The position numbers and the translations under genes were made by a program. Positions 1 to 8,505 of a stretch of DNA of 64,000 nucleotides are shown here, piece by piece (positions within the stretch are counted from its first letter, which is position 1; every line of letters begins with the position of its first letter). Under the pieces are notes generated by a model, which was not told where the DNA came from, ran no database searches, and worked only from the letters and a program-made list of their open reading frames with translations. The stretch is from Longimicrobium sp. Its GTDB lineage: Bacteria; Gemmatimonadota; Gemmatimonadetes; Longimicrobiales; Longimicrobiaceae. The DNA lies in NCBI RefSeq assembly GCF_036388275.1, contig NZ_DASVSF010000060.1, positions 62,001 through 126,000 on the forward strand. Reading direction: 5' to 3'.

Positions 1-2
1 GC

Positions 3-215
3 ATGCCCACAGACGAGAAGCCGAGCGGACCAGCCTCCTACTTCCCCTCGATCGAGAAGAAGTACGGACAACCCATCGAACACTGGCTGGAACTCGCGCG
101 GAACCAGCAGGGAATGAAGCACATGGACATGGTGAAGTGGCTGAAGACGGAGCACGGCCTCGGCCATGGTCACGCCAACGCGATCGTCGCGTTTGTGCTC
201 GCCGGGGCGAAGTAG
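3..215 (+). CDS. DUF4287 domain protein, copy 1
   Basis: A 70-residue soluble protein recognised as DUF4287, a family without an established biochemical role. The family pattern is visible as an aromatic SYFPSIEKKYG stretch (residues 12-22), an HWL helix and a GHGHANAIV tail. The ATG lies two bases inside the window, so its promoter and any upstream partner cannot be seen. A second copy at 3619..3828 matches it at 64 of the first 67 residues and differs only at the last two or three residues, so the two are recent duplicates. The family call is firm; any function is unknown. Confidence 0.85.
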   Translation: MPTDEKPSGPASYFPSIEKKYGQPIEHWLELARNQQGMKHMDMVKWLKTEHGLGHGHANAIVAFVLAGAK

Positions 216-285
216 TACCCCGGCACCGACGCTGGAGAGGTGCCAATCTACTCATCGAAGCACGACCAACTGATCCACAGCCGCC

Positions 286-681
286 ATGAGTCCCTTCACA
301 CGCGTAGTTGCCCTCGCCTGCCTGGCGATCGTAGTCTACGACACTGCGATGTCGGCGGCCTCGCGTACCTTCGGCTTTCCGTATACCTCCGGGATCGCGG
401 GTTCGTATCTCATCTACGCCGCGGCCGGGTTCTTCGGAGCACGAGCGGGTGGCGGTCTATCGATGGGAGTTCTGGCGGGGGCAGCGGCAGGCTTGACCGA
501 TGCGACTCTCGGGTGGTTCATCTCGTGGGTCATTGGGCCGGGGCGCCCGCCCGACGAGATGCGCACCGCAGGAGCGGTAGCAGGCGTCGTCATATTCGTC
601 ACGTTTCTCGCAGCCGCCGTGGGTTTCATCGGCGCCTTGATTGCTCGTCTATTCGGGTCGTCATCAGCCCCCCCGGCCTGA
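286..681 (+). CDS. Small four-helix membrane protein, unknown function
   Basis: A 131-residue hydrophobic protein with about four predicted membrane helices (near residues 5-22, 38-53, 60-84 and 94-124) separated by short Gly/Ala-rich loops. No catalytic motif or known family is recognised. The ATG follows a short leader without a strong ribosome site. The stop is four bases before the GTG of the next gene, so the two are probably co-transcribed. It is called coding because of its consistent hydrophobic pattern and the compact gene spacing. Confidence 0.6.
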   Translation: MSPFTRVVALACLAIVVYDTAMSAASRTFGFPYTSGIAGSYLIYAAAGFFGARAGGGLSMGVLAGAAAGLTDATLGWFISWVIGPGRPPDEMRTAGAVAGVVIFVTFLAAAVGFIGALIARLFGSSSAPPA

Positions 682-685
682 CACC

Positions 686-1117
686 GTGAAGCCGAAACAG
701 ATCCGCGGCGTCCACCGCGAGCAACTCTGGCAGCGGCTCGCGGACACTTGGGCCGTAGGAGCCGGGTACTGGCACCCTCTCGCCGAAGTGCCGCGGCGGG
801 ACGTGCTGGCATTCCAGGCACCCGACTTCCACCAGGCCCTCGTGGCTGGGCAGAAGCTGCACGCGATCCTTGCGGGTCGCGGGGTCGAACGTGTCTTTGA
901 GGTTCGAGAAGGCGGGAGCGCCTACCAGATCGAGCTATCTGACCTCGATCCAACGTACACGGGAGACGAGGGGTTCTGGTGCTCAGACGCGATGGACTGG
1001 TTGCTGTACGCATCGCACGAGAGCTCGCTTACCGTTGGAGGAAAATGGCTGATCTCGCGGGTGAAGGCCGCCTGGCCAGAATGGGAGCGACACGTGTGGA
1101 CGACCCCGATGCTCTAG
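686..1117 (+). CDS. Hypothetical soluble protein, GTG start
   Basis: A 143-residue soluble protein rich in Trp and charged residues, with no family I can name. The segment CSDAMDWLLYASHESSLT (about residues 105-122) looks like an ordered core and resembles short cytosolic proteins of unknown function. The frame stays open to an ATG at 641, but that start would lie inside the membrane-protein gene upstream. The GTG at 686, four bases after that gene's stop, is the natural start. No signal peptide is seen. Nothing in the neighbours suggests a role. Confidence 0.6.
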   Translation: MKPKQIRGVHREQLWQRLADTWAVGAGYWHPLAEVPRRDVLAFQAPDFHQALVAGQKLHAILAGRGVERVFEVREGGSAYQIELSDLDPTYTGDEGFWCSDAMDWLLYASHESSLTVGGKWLISRVKAAWPEWERHVWTTPML

Positions 1118-1266
1118 TCCCGATCGCCGCACCATGGCATTCACATCGTGGGGAAGCACGCCTTTATTTGGCCGGCCTGCTGTGCATGAAGTTGCTTCCG
1201 CGGCGTTCTAGTGACCGGCGGGGCTCGCTTCCCCGTGCCGCGGATGCTCTCAAACACCGGATCCCC

Positions 1267-1626
1267 ATGCGATCGATTTTTGGCTGCCTGCTCCTGCTCG
1301 CCCTCGTCCTGCCCTATCTGAGCGGGTGCGGAATCCTGGAGCCGGACTCCACACGGCTTCTCACTCTCCATGTGGGCCCGCAGACGGCCGAGTGCGTGGG
1401 GATGGAAGTTCAGCAGTGCCTCGTCGTGAAGGAACGCCCCAATGATGAGTGGAACTTCTTCTTCGCCTCCATTCAGGGTTTCACCTTTGAACCCGGGTAC
1501 CTGTACGTCCTGCAGGTCCGCCGCCGGAGCATCCGCAATCCCCCGGCGGATGGGTCCAGTTACGAGTATCACCTGCTCCGGGTGGTCTCCAAGGAGCCAG
1601 TTCCTGCCGATTGGCGGGAGCGATGA
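1267..1626 (+). CDS. DUF4377-type lipoprotein
   Basis: A 119-residue lipoprotein. The N-terminus has a hydrophobic signal ending in the lipobox LSGC, with Cys21 as the lipid anchor. The mature part has the DUF4377 layout: a strand with ECVGMEVQQCLVVKE, a Trp and Phe-rich centre (WNFFFASIQGF) and the FEPGYLYVLQV strand. This domain is often found in secreted META/HslJ-like proteins and its function is unknown. The ATG at 1267 is chosen because it immediately precedes the signal peptide. The protein should be exposed in the periplasm or on the outer membrane. Confidence 0.75.
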   Translation: MRSIFGCLLLLALVLPYLSGCGILEPDSTRLLTLHVGPQTAECVGMEVQQCLVVKERPNDEWNFFFASIQGFTFEPGYLYVLQVRRRSIRNPPADGSSYEYHLLRVVSKEPVPADWRER

Positions 1627-1653
1627 CTGAGCACGTGGCCGACGTCGAGGGAC

Positions 1654-3003
1654 ATGCTTCCTGACATAACCCTCCAACGGGTCCGGGGCCTGGCCCCCGC
1701 ATCACGAGTTGCCGGTGCCCTGCTGCTCAGCGGCTTGTCGCTCGGCTGCGCGGGGGGCGGAGCGCAGCGGGTGGAGCCTGCCGTGGGTGGCCCAGCGAGC
1801 AGCCTGGGTGTGCACTCGGCCACGGACAGCTTGGAGGAACAGGCGGCCGCGCGTGTCGCCGCCGCCGTGTGCGGCAAGCGCGTCGTTCTCCTCGGCGAGT
1901 TGCCCGACCACGGCCATGCCCGTGGATTCGGCGTCAAGGCGCGAGTCGTGGAGCGCCTGGTGGCGAACTGCGGCTTCCGCGCGGTGCTGTTCGAGGCGGG
2001 GAGCTACGACTTCTTCGGCCTGGAGCAGGCGATCGCTACTCCGCGGGGCCCGGTCAGCGCAGCGGCGGGCGCGCCGCATCCGTGGACGTGGGCCGGCCGG
2101 GCCGATTCGCTCCAGCTCGTGCTCGACCGCGCGATCGGCGGCTTCTGGTGGACGCGGGAACTCACGGAATGGCGGCGATGGCTCTTGCACGGGGCGGTGA
2201 CCGGCCGCGTGGCCGTTGGTGGGCTGGACGATCAGCCGAGCGCGACGGCGGCCTACGCCCGGGCGACGATGCCCCGCCTGGTGGGCGCCGCGGTGCCGCC
2301 CGCACGCGCGGCTGAGTGCCGGGAGGCCGTCGCGCGCTACTTCAGGTGGGGCTACACCGAGACCCTGCCGTACGACAGCACGGAGCAGGCACGGCTGGCC
2401 GACTGCTCCCGGCTGGCGGCCGACCGCACGCCGGCCGCACCGACCTCCGTCCAAGGGCGGACGCTGGACGAGATCATGCTCGGCGACTTGGCCACCTACT
2501 TCGCGCGCGAGGCCCGAGTCGCCGGGGCACCCGACCGTGACCTGTCCATGGCCCAGCGCCTCGCGTGGTGGTCTGCCCGGCTTCCGCGAGACACCAAGAT
2601 CGTCGTCTGGACGGCGACGGTGCACGCGGCGCGCGGGCCCGGCTCGCCCCCCGTGCTCACCCTCGGGGTGCCGCCCCTGGGCGCGCGGCTGGCCGAGACG
2701 TGGGGCGACCAGCTGGCGGTCATCGGCTTCACGGCGCTCCGCGGGGAGTGGTCCCGGGCCGGGGGGCCGACGCAGCCGCTCGATCCGCTGCCGCCGCACT
2801 CGTTGGAGGCCCGGGCGCTCGCGGCCGGGACGGCTGGCGACGCGGCGGGATGGGCCTTCCTGGACCAGGCGGCGCTCCGTTCGCTCGGCCCGGTGCCGTC
2901 GAGGCTCTTCGGCGGCGTCAAGACAACCGATTGGTCCGCTGCGTTCGACGGCGTCGTGGTGATCCGCGACGAGGCTGCCCCAACCTTCGAGCCGCGGCGG
3001 TAA
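1654..3003 (+). CDS. Erythromycin esterase-like lipoprotein
   Basis: A 449-residue protein of the erythromycin esterase superfamily, enzymes that open macrolide lactones in the resistance members but have unknown substrates in most others. The family's GE...HG-type start is seen as GELPDHGH (residues 81-88), followed by an FEAGSYD strand. The late KIVVWTATVH matches the family's conserved WxxNxH region with the Asn replaced. The first 32 residues form a lipoprotein signal (LSLGC, Cys32), so the enzyme is exported and anchored, unlike the cytosolic EreA/EreB resistance enzymes. A GAGGG ribosome site precedes the ATG. Macrolide resistance should not be assumed. Confidence 0.7.
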   Translation: MLPDITLQRVRGLAPASRVAGALLLSGLSLGCAGGGAQRVEPAVGGPASSLGVHSATDSLEEQAAARVAAAVCGKRVVLLGELPDHGHARGFGVKARVVERLVANCGFRAVLFEAGSYDFFGLEQAIATPRGPVSAAAGAPHPWTWAGRADSLQLVLDRAIGGFWWTRELTEWRRWLLHGAVTGRVAVGGLDDQPSATAAYARATMPRLVGAAVPPARAAECREAVARYFRWGYTETLPYDSTEQARLADCSRLAADRTPAAPTSVQGRTLDEIMLGDLATYFAREARVAGAPDRDLSMAQRLAWWSARLPRDTKIVVWTATVHAARGPGSPPVLTLGVPPLGARLAETWGDQLAVIGFTALRGEWSRAGGPTQPLDPLPPHSLEARALAAGTAGDAAGWAFLDQAALRSLGPVPSRLFGGVKTTDWSAAFDGVVVIRDEAAPTFEPRR

Positions 3004-3089
3004 CACCCGCGGGCCTCCACCTCCACCCGCCCGCCGCTGGGTGACACCCCGTCGCGCGCGCCGCACGCCGATCCCGAACCTTTGCGCCC

Positions 3090-3584
3090 ATGTCCAACGC
3101 CGAGGATCCGCGCGTTCCGTTCGTCCGCACGTTGATGCCGGTGTGGCTGGTTACGGCCGTATGGGACTTCATCTGTGCGACCGGGCTTCACGTGTTCGCC
3201 TACCACGGCACCCCGGCCAGGCTCTGGCAGGGCGTCGCCTTTACGGTGCTCGGGCCGCGAGCGCTCGTCGGCGGCGCGACCGCCGTGGCGGCCGGGCTCA
3301 TCCTTCATCTGGCCGTCGCGCTCGTCTGGTCTGCCCTCCTCGTTGGGGCGCTCCGGGCGTGGCCGGCGCTTCGCCGGGCGATTCGGAATCCCGGTGGCGC
3401 CTTCATGGTGGCGGTGGCCTACGGGCCCCTGATCTGGCTCGTCATGTCGCTTGTGGTCATCCCGCTGGCGACCGGCCAGCCAGCGAAGTTCGGGCACCGA
3501 TGGTGGGTGCAGCTCGGCGTACACGTACCCTTCGTCGCGCTCCCGCTCGTGTTCACGGCTCGTCGTGTGCTCCGGAACCGCTGA
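3090..3584 (+). CDS. Four-helix membrane protein, unknown function
   Basis: A 164-residue integral membrane protein with four predicted helices (near residues 14-36, 59-88, 102-125 and 138-158). A conserved-looking basic loop follows the second helix, and the C-terminus (TARRVLRNR) is basic, suggesting a cytosolic tail. No family is recognised. It lies 86 bases after the esterase-like gene and 34 bases before the second DUF4287 gene, with the same orientation, so the three could share a transcript. A porter or sensor role cannot be judged from sequence. Confidence 0.65.
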   Translation: MSNAEDPRVPFVRTLMPVWLVTAVWDFICATGLHVFAYHGTPARLWQGVAFTVLGPRALVGGATAVAAGLILHLAVALVWSALLVGALRAWPALRRAIRNPGGAFMVAVAYGPLIWLVMSLVVIPLATGQPAKFGHRWWVQLGVHVPFVALPLVFTARRVLRNR

Positions 3585-3618
3585 GAGTCGTCACTCGCAC
3601 ACCACAAACGAGCATCGC

Positions 3619-3828
3619 ATGCCGACAGACGAGAAGCTAAGCGGACCAGCGTCCTACTTCCCCTCGATCGAGAAGAAGTACGGAAAGCCCATCGAACACT
3701 GGCTGGAGCTCGCGCGGAACCAGCAGGGAATGAAGCACATGGACATGGTGAAGTGGCTGAAGGCGGAGCACGGCCTGGGCCATGGTCACGCCAATGCGAT
3801 CGTCGCCTTCGTCCTCGCCCGTTCGTGA
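3619..3828 (+). CDS. DUF4287 domain protein, copy 2
   Basis: A 69-residue DUF4287 protein, the near-identical paralogue of the gene at 3..215. Substitutions before the tail are Leu7 for Pro, Lys23 for Gln and Ala49 for Thr; the last residues diverge. The reading frame is open further upstream, but only the ATG at 3619 gives a product alignable with copy 1, and the nucleotide similarity begins exactly there. The preserved reading frame and mostly conservative changes argue that both copies are functional. The family's function is unknown. Confidence 0.85.
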   Translation: MPTDEKLSGPASYFPSIEKKYGKPIEHWLELARNQQGMKHMDMVKWLKAEHGLGHGHANAIVAFVLARS

Positions 3829-4004
3829 TGCCGGAACACCGAAAATCCAGCAGCCGGGAAAGATGTGCCTGAGGCGCTTGGGGCTGATCCATGCGCCGTT
3901 CGCCCAATCGCGTCTGCTTGGAACGCGTTCGGCGTCAGAATCAGCCGTCATTCCGCGATGCATGTGCAGCCCCTCTCGTCGTCAGTCCCCTGACCGGTAC
4001 CCGC

Positions 4005-5096
4005 ATGCCCACGTCGCGCCCTTCCTGGCTGTCCTGTCCCCGCCCCCTGGCCCGGGGCTGTTTTTTCTCCGTGCTGATGGCACCGCTCGGGCTTGCGCTT
4101 GCTCCACAGCATGCTGACGCACAGACAGCAGGGGATTCTCTGCCGTTCGTTCCGGCCTATGCGCCGCCCCCCGGAGCGCCGTATCGCGCGGTCGAAGTGC
4201 GGGTGCCTTCCGCGGCCGCGGCACTTGGGGCTACGCTCACGATTCCCTGCGGAGCAACCGATCGCCTGCCAGCCGCCGTGCTGATCGCCGGAACGGGGGT
4301 GCAGGATCGCGACGGCGGCGTGATGCCCAACGACCCGTACCGGCCGTTGCGGCAGATCGCCGATACCCTCTCCAGGCGCGGAATCGCCGTGCTGCGCCTG
4401 GACGATCGCGGTTTTGCGGAAGGGAATCACTGGTCACCGCCGACCGCCGCGGAAGTTGCGGAGGATGTGCGTAACGCGATTTCGCTGCTCCGGGGAAGGG
4501 CGGACATAGACGCCCAGCGTATCCTTGTGATTGGGCACAGCGAGGGCGGGATCGTCGCGCCCATGATTGCTGCCGGGGATTCCGGGCTTGCCGGCATCAT
4601 TCTGCTCAGCGCCCCGGCGAAATCCTGGCGCCAGACTCGGCAGGAACTGGCGAGAGCCGCGGCGGAGCGGGACCCCCGCCTGCGAACGGCCGAGGAACGC
4701 GACTCCGTGGCGAGCGCGCAGCTCGCCAGTGAAGAGGTCATGATCACTCGCGTTCGTGCCTTTGGATTTCTCGCGGATCATGATCCGCTGCCGGCCGCCC
4801 GACGGGTAAGCCGCCCGAGCGTGCTGATCCTCCATGGCGCGACGGATCAGCAGGTGCCGCCGGCCCACGTCGAGCTGCTTGCGGCGGCATTCCGCGCCGG
4901 AGGCAACCGGGACGTGAGCGTACGGCTCTTCCCGGAAACCAACCACCTGATGGTGCACGATCCCAATGGCGACCCGTCGGGGTACGACGCGCTCCCGTCA
5001 CGAACGGTGACGGCCGAGGTGCTCGGGGCGCTTGCGGAGTGGGCCTCCACCCGGCTTGGTGCTCGTTCGGACCCGCAACAGTCTACCTGCCGCTGA
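4005..5096 (+). CDS. Secreted alpha/beta hydrolase
   Basis: A 363-residue serine hydrolase of the alpha/beta fold. The nucleophile elbow is GHSEGG with Ser179; the acid is Asp281 in HGATDQQVP and the base His314 in ETNHLMV. An N-terminal hydrophobic stretch (residues 18-34) followed by ADAQTAG reads as a signal peptide, so it acts outside the cytoplasm. The DDRGFAEG segment after the second strand is typical of the esterase/peptidase group often annotated as alpha/beta fold family hydrolase. The substrate is unknown. The ATG at 4005 is chosen over an earlier in-frame ATG because it directly precedes the signal. Confidence 0.85.
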   Translation: MPTSRPSWLSCPRPLARGCFFSVLMAPLGLALAPQHADAQTAGDSLPFVPAYAPPPGAPYRAVEVRVPSAAAALGATLTIPCGATDRLPAAVLIAGTGVQDRDGGVMPNDPYRPLRQIADTLSRRGIAVLRLDDRGFAEGNHWSPPTAAEVAEDVRNAISLLRGRADIDAQRILVIGHSEGGIVAPMIAAGDSGLAGIILLSAPAKSWRQTRQELARAAAERDPRLRTAEERDSVASAQLASEEVMITRVRAFGFLADHDPLPAARRVSRPSVLILHGATDQQVPPAHVELLAAAFRAGGNRDVSVRLFPETNHLMVHDPNGDPSGYDALPSRTVTAEVLGALAEWASTRLGARSDPQQSTCR

Positions 5097-5104
5097 CAGG
5101 TTCC

Positions 5105-5620
5105 ATGCCTCGATACGTCGCTCTCCTTCGCGGGGTCAGCCCCTCGAACTGCAAGATGCCGCAGCTGAAGGAGTGCTTTCAGTCGGCGGGGTTCGACGAC
5201 GTGCGCACGCTCCTGTCCAGCGGCAATGTCGCGTTCACCACGCGCGACTCGTCCTGGACCGCGCTCGAACAGCAGGCCGAGCAGGCCATGCTCGCATCGT
5301 TGGGCCATGCCTTTCCCACGATCATCCGGCCGGCTGAGTATCTCCAGGACCTCGTCGCGAGCCACCCGTTCGCCGAGTTCACCCTGCCACCCGCGGCCAA
5401 GCGCGTGGTCACCTTCCTGCGGCGCCCGGAGAACCCGGGTGTGGAACTGCCGCTGGAGCGTGACGGAGCAAGGATTCTCAAACTTGCAGGCAGCGAGGTT
5501 TTCACGGCGTATGAGCCCAGTCCCAAGGGGCCCGTCTTCATGACGCTGCTCGAGCGCACGTTTGGAAAGGACATCACCACGCGGACGTTCGACACGGTGA
5601 AGAAGTGCGCTGTCGCATAG
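5105..5620 (+). CDS. DUF1697 family protein
   Basis: A 171-residue cytosolic protein of DUF1697. The family hallmark opening is present: MPRYVALLRGV, then LKECFQSAGFDDVRTLLSSG and GNVAF. The family is small, widespread and uncharacterised. The ATG lies eight bases after the hydrolase stop, so the two are probably co-transcribed. The usual second half, an alpha/beta segment with a basic strand KRVVTFLRR, is present and the length matches the family norm of about 170-180 residues. No catalytic residues are known. Confidence 0.9.
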   Translation: MPRYVALLRGVSPSNCKMPQLKECFQSAGFDDVRTLLSSGNVAFTTRDSSWTALEQQAEQAMLASLGHAFPTIIRPAEYLQDLVASHPFAEFTLPPAAKRVVTFLRRPENPGVELPLERDGARILKLAGSEVFTAYEPSPKGPVFMTLLERTFGKDITTRTFDTVKKCAVA

Positions 5621-5732
5621 CTGGATGCACGAGAGGCTGCCCAGTTTCCCGTCCAGCAGCGGTATGCCGATGAAGGCGAATTGCTCCTACACAGGCGTCC
5701 GCGATGAAGCAAACCGGGATGATTGAGCAAAG

Positions 5733-6065
5733 ATGATCGTTCAACTCGACACTCGTCAGATCACCAACTGGGAAACGTTCCACGACGTCTTCGCGCGCCA
5801 GTTCGGGTTTCCGGGCTTCTACGGGCGCAACATGGACGCGTGGATCGACTGCATGACGTCGCTCGATGCGCCCGAGGATGGCATGACTTCCATCCATGTC
5901 CCGGAAGGCCACGCGCTTGCTCTCCAGCTCGACCACGTCGACGACTTCGCCCGCCGCTGTCCGGAGCAGTACGACGCGCTCATCGAGTGCGCCGCGTTCG
6001 TCAACTGGCGCCGCATCGAGCAGGGTTTCCCCGCGGTGCTGGCGTTGTCATTCTTCAAGCAGTAG
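5733..6065 (+). CDS. Barstar-like (barnase inhibitor) protein
   Basis: A 110-residue acidic protein of the barstar family, whose founding member blocks the active site of the secreted ribonuclease barnase. Barstar features visible are the N-terminal beta strand followed by NWETFHDVFARQFGFP, the YGRNMDAWIDC helix that carries the RNase-binding residues, and the C-terminal AVLALSFFKQ strand. No barnase or other secreted RNase gene is seen nearby, so it may inhibit an enzyme encoded elsewhere or act as an orphan immunity protein. The gene after it encodes a putative nuclease-fold protein. Confidence 0.88.
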   Translation: MIVQLDTRQITNWETFHDVFARQFGFPGFYGRNMDAWIDCMTSLDAPEDGMTSIHVPEGHALALQLDHVDDFARRCPEQYDALIECAAFVNWRRIEQGFPAVLALSFFKQ

Positions 6066-6156
6066 CCAGCCGCTCGCCGGGCAGCAGCAAGGGGCTATTC
6101 GTGCCGGTGGCCTGAGTGCACCGAAAGCACCACCAAACCTCAATCCAGGCACCCCG

Positions 6157-6891
6157 ATGATGTCTGATCCGAACGGCGCCTGCACGCCCGTTCCTCCCCT
6201 CGCGGCGAAAGGCAGCCAGCGATGGCTGCAGCTTGCCGTGAATCGTCGTCCAGAGCTTCTGGACGAGCCGCTGAGGGCGTCTATGCGCCTCCCCGCGAAT
6301 GTGGAGGTTGAATGGCTTTCGCCGCTGGCCGGGGAGAACTACGTGGAATATCGCGACGGTGCCACGTACGACCGTCTGGGCCTTCAGCTACGTCGCCCTT
6401 CGCTGGATTTCTGGCCGGCGAGCGGGCCGATGTGGGACGGATTGGCCCGGCTTAGTACCGGAGACGTGCTGCTGATCGAAGCCAAAGCGCACATCCAGGA
6501 AATGGTGTCGACTGGAACGCGAGCATCCGAACCCGCACGGACCAGGATCGTCGAGAGCCTCCGGGCGGTGCAGCGCGTTCTGGCGCCACGGGCGGATGTC
6601 GATTGGGCCGGCACCTTCTACCAGTATGCCAACCGCCTGGCGCACCTTCACTTCCTCCGGGAAGACAACGGCGTGCCCGCGCACCTGGTGTTCATCTACT
6701 TCCTGAACGCAGAAGATGTGGGTGGCCCTTCGGAACGTGCTGAGTGGATCGGCGCCATCAAGGTCGTCGAAGGCTACCTCGGACTCGGCCGGCACCGGCT
6801 TGGGAGATACGTGCACAAGATATTCGTCGATGCCCGGGAGCTCTCGGGAGGGCACCCGGCAAGTGCTTCGCCCAGCCCAATCCATAGCTGA
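6157..6891 (+). CDS. PD-(D/E)XK-like protein, unknown function
   Basis: A 244-residue soluble protein of a conserved uncharacterised family. The stretch DGLARLSTGDVLLIEAKAHI (residues 94-113) reads as a PD-(D/E)XK nuclease core, with Asp103 and the ExK pair Glu108/Lys110. A second conserved block YQYANRLAHLHFLRE follows. The nuclease-fold idea comes from this motif and is not proven. The open frame extends upstream, but that part overlaps the barstar gene and is low in complexity, so the ATG at 6157 is used. It could be a repair or restriction-like enzyme or a structural relative without activity. Confidence 0.7.
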   Translation: MMSDPNGACTPVPPLAAKGSQRWLQLAVNRRPELLDEPLRASMRLPANVEVEWLSPLAGENYVEYRDGATYDRLGLQLRRPSLDFWPASGPMWDGLARLSTGDVLLIEAKAHIQEMVSTGTRASEPARTRIVESLRAVQRVLAPRADVDWAGTFYQYANRLAHLHFLREDNGVPAHLVFIYFLNAEDVGGPSERAEWIGAIKVVEGYLGLGRHRLGRYVHKIFVDARELSGGHPASASPSPIHS

Positions 6892-6922
6892 TTCCCCCCA
6901 AGCCAGGCCAGGCTGACGACCC

Positions 6923-7318
6923 GTGAGTGACGCAGCCTCTGACGATCCCGCGGCGGTAAAGGACCCGGATGCCGCGCATCCGATCGCCGGGGCGTGGCGG
7001 CCGATGCTGCGCGAGGTGGTGCAGCGCTTCGTTGAGGGAGACTATCACCTCGCGCAGGCCATTCCTGGCGTCGAGCCGGTCTCTGCCGCTACGGCTGAAC
7101 AGGTTCGCGACTACCTCGCCGACTACGGCGCTACGCTTGTCGAGTTGCCGGATGACACCTGGCGGACGTCCGTCGCGCAGTGGATGGAGACACACTGGGA
7201 CATTCTGGTCGACCTTTGGACCTCCGAGGAAGGCCGGAGCGACCTGGTGCTCGAGGGTGGCGTCGTGGAGACCATGGGCGGGCCTCGCCTGACGATCCAC
7301 ATGGTTTGCGTTCCCTAG
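6923..7318 (+). CDS. Small conserved hypothetical protein (possibly DUF7668)
   Basis: A 131-residue acidic cytosolic protein starting at GTG. The block SVAQWMETHWDILVDLWTSEE followed by GRSDLVLEG resembles a small family of unknown function that I tentatively equate with DUF7668. The C-terminus ends in the strand LTIHMVCVP, typical of that group. It lies 31 bases after the PD-(D/E)XK-like gene on the same strand and may be co-transcribed with it. It faces the minus-strand propeller gene, with a hairpin between the two stops. Confidence 0.6.
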   Translation: MSDAASDDPAAVKDPDAAHPIAGAWRPMLREVVQRFVEGDYHLAQAIPGVEPVSAATAEQVRDYLADYGATLVELPDDTWRTSVAQWMETHWDILVDLWTSEEGRSDLVLEGGVVETMGGPRLTIHMVCVP

Positions 7319-7330
7319 CGTCGAGCCGAG

Positions 7331-7359
7331 GCGCTGCCCGGTTCTGACCACCGCAGCGC
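7331..7359. terminator. Hairpin between convergent genes
   Basis: Arms GCGCTGC (7331-7337) and GCAGCGC (7353-7359) with a nested GGT/ACC pair fill the gap between the stop at 7318 and the minus-strand stop at 7360. There is no T-tract on either strand, so it may be a weak bidirectional or Rho-assisted terminator. Confidence 0.35.
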
Positions 7360-8505
7360 TCAGTTGCAGCGGTACGCGTACGCAGCCCTGTTGCCCAGCA
7401 TGAACACGCGGTCGCCGTCCGCCACCAAACCGGACGTAGGGTACTCCGTAGACTCCTCATCGGCCTGGTAAAGCACCCGTCCGGTATTGCGGTCCAGCAC
7501 GGACAGTCCTGGCCAGCTCACGAAGATGCGGCTGCCGCACACGGCAAACCCGTAGTTGCTCGCCGGCGTGCGGGTTTTCCAGCGTACTTGGCCCGTATGA
7601 ACGTCCACGGCGTAAACGAAGTTGTCGGCGGATGCTACGTATGCGGTTCCATCCTCCACGACGGGGGAGTATTCGGGCCCGAATTTCCCAGGTGCACCAA
7701 TTACACGCCACACCTCGCGGCCGGTAAATCGGTCGACGGCAAAGAATGAGTTCCCCGTCGCGTCGCTCACGAGTAACAGCGCGCCGGCCACGGTCGGGCT
7801 GGAGGAAACCGTGCGCCAGTCTTTTCCTTCGCCGTTCTGGTAGCGCCAAAGGATTTCTCCCGTACCCCGGTCCATCGCGAAGATCCAGCCCGTGGAGATG
7901 TAGCCGTTCTGCGCGTAAAACTGTTCGGCGGTTACGTACAAGGTGTCGCCGCTGACGGCGGCCCCCTTTATGTGCCCAGGGTACTTCCAGTCCGGTCCCA
8001 GGTCACGGCTCCACAGAAGCGCGCCGGAGGCCTGGTCCAGCGCGTACACCCGGTGCGACGCGGTCCCGAAATAGAACGCCCGGTCATCCGCGGTGCTTTT
8101 ACCGAACCCGCTATGCGAGTCCGGCGTAAACCGCCACAACTCCTGGCCGGTGGCCGCGTCCAAGGCAAACGCGATCCCTTCCGCGGCCATGACGCGGCCG
8201 TTCCGCACCGTTGCGTTCTTTGGGACAGTGAACGTCAGCTTATACGTCCAGACGATCGCGCCGGATCGCGCGTCGAACGTCACCATTCCGCCCGCGATCG
8301 CGTACACTCGCTCGCCATCCGTGGCGGGCAGTTCGTCGGAGGTGCTCATTTTCGCTTCCAGCGGTGTGCGCCAGAGCAGGGGGGGCGCACCGCCTCGGGC
8401 TCCTCCGAAGATGTCCTCGCAACCTGCAGCCGCCAACGGAAGCGCCGCCGCGAGCAGAACGACTGAGGCGCGGACACGCCATGGCCGTGTTGACTGGGCT
8501 ACCAT
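7360..8505 (-). CDS. PQQ-type beta-propeller lipoprotein
   Basis: A 381-residue lipoprotein (lipobox AAAGC, Cys29) made of repeated PQQ-enzyme-type blades. Each blade has the pattern A-x-D-x-x-T-G-x-x-x-W, for example ALDAATGQELWRF, AMDRGTGEILWRY and AVDVHTGQVRWKT, giving about seven blades. Such lipoproteins resemble BamB and the extracellular PQQ-like-repeat proteins, but no dehydrogenase residues are apparent, so a scaffold or binding role is more likely. The ATG overlaps the stop of the upstream lipase by seven bases (ATGGTAG), with a GGAGAG ribosome site inside the lipase gene, so translation is coupled. Confidence 0.85.
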   Translation of the reverse strand: MVAQSTRPWRVRASVVLLAAALPLAAAGCEDIFGGARGGAPPLLWRTPLEAKMSTSDELPATDGERVYAIAGGMVTFDARSGAIVWTYKLTFTVPKNATVRNGRVMAAEGIAFALDAATGQELWRFTPDSHSGFGKSTADDRAFYFGTASHRVYALDQASGALLWSRDLGPDWKYPGHIKGAAVSGDTLYVTAEQFYAQNGYISTGWIFAMDRGTGEILWRYQNGEGKDWRTVSSSPTVAGALLLVSDATGNSFFAVDRFTGREVWRVIGAPGKFGPEYSPVVEDGTAYVASADNFVYAVDVHTGQVRWKTRTPASNYGFAVCGSRIFVSWPGLSVLDRNTGRVLYQADEESTEYPTSGLVADGDRVFMLGNRAAYAYRCN

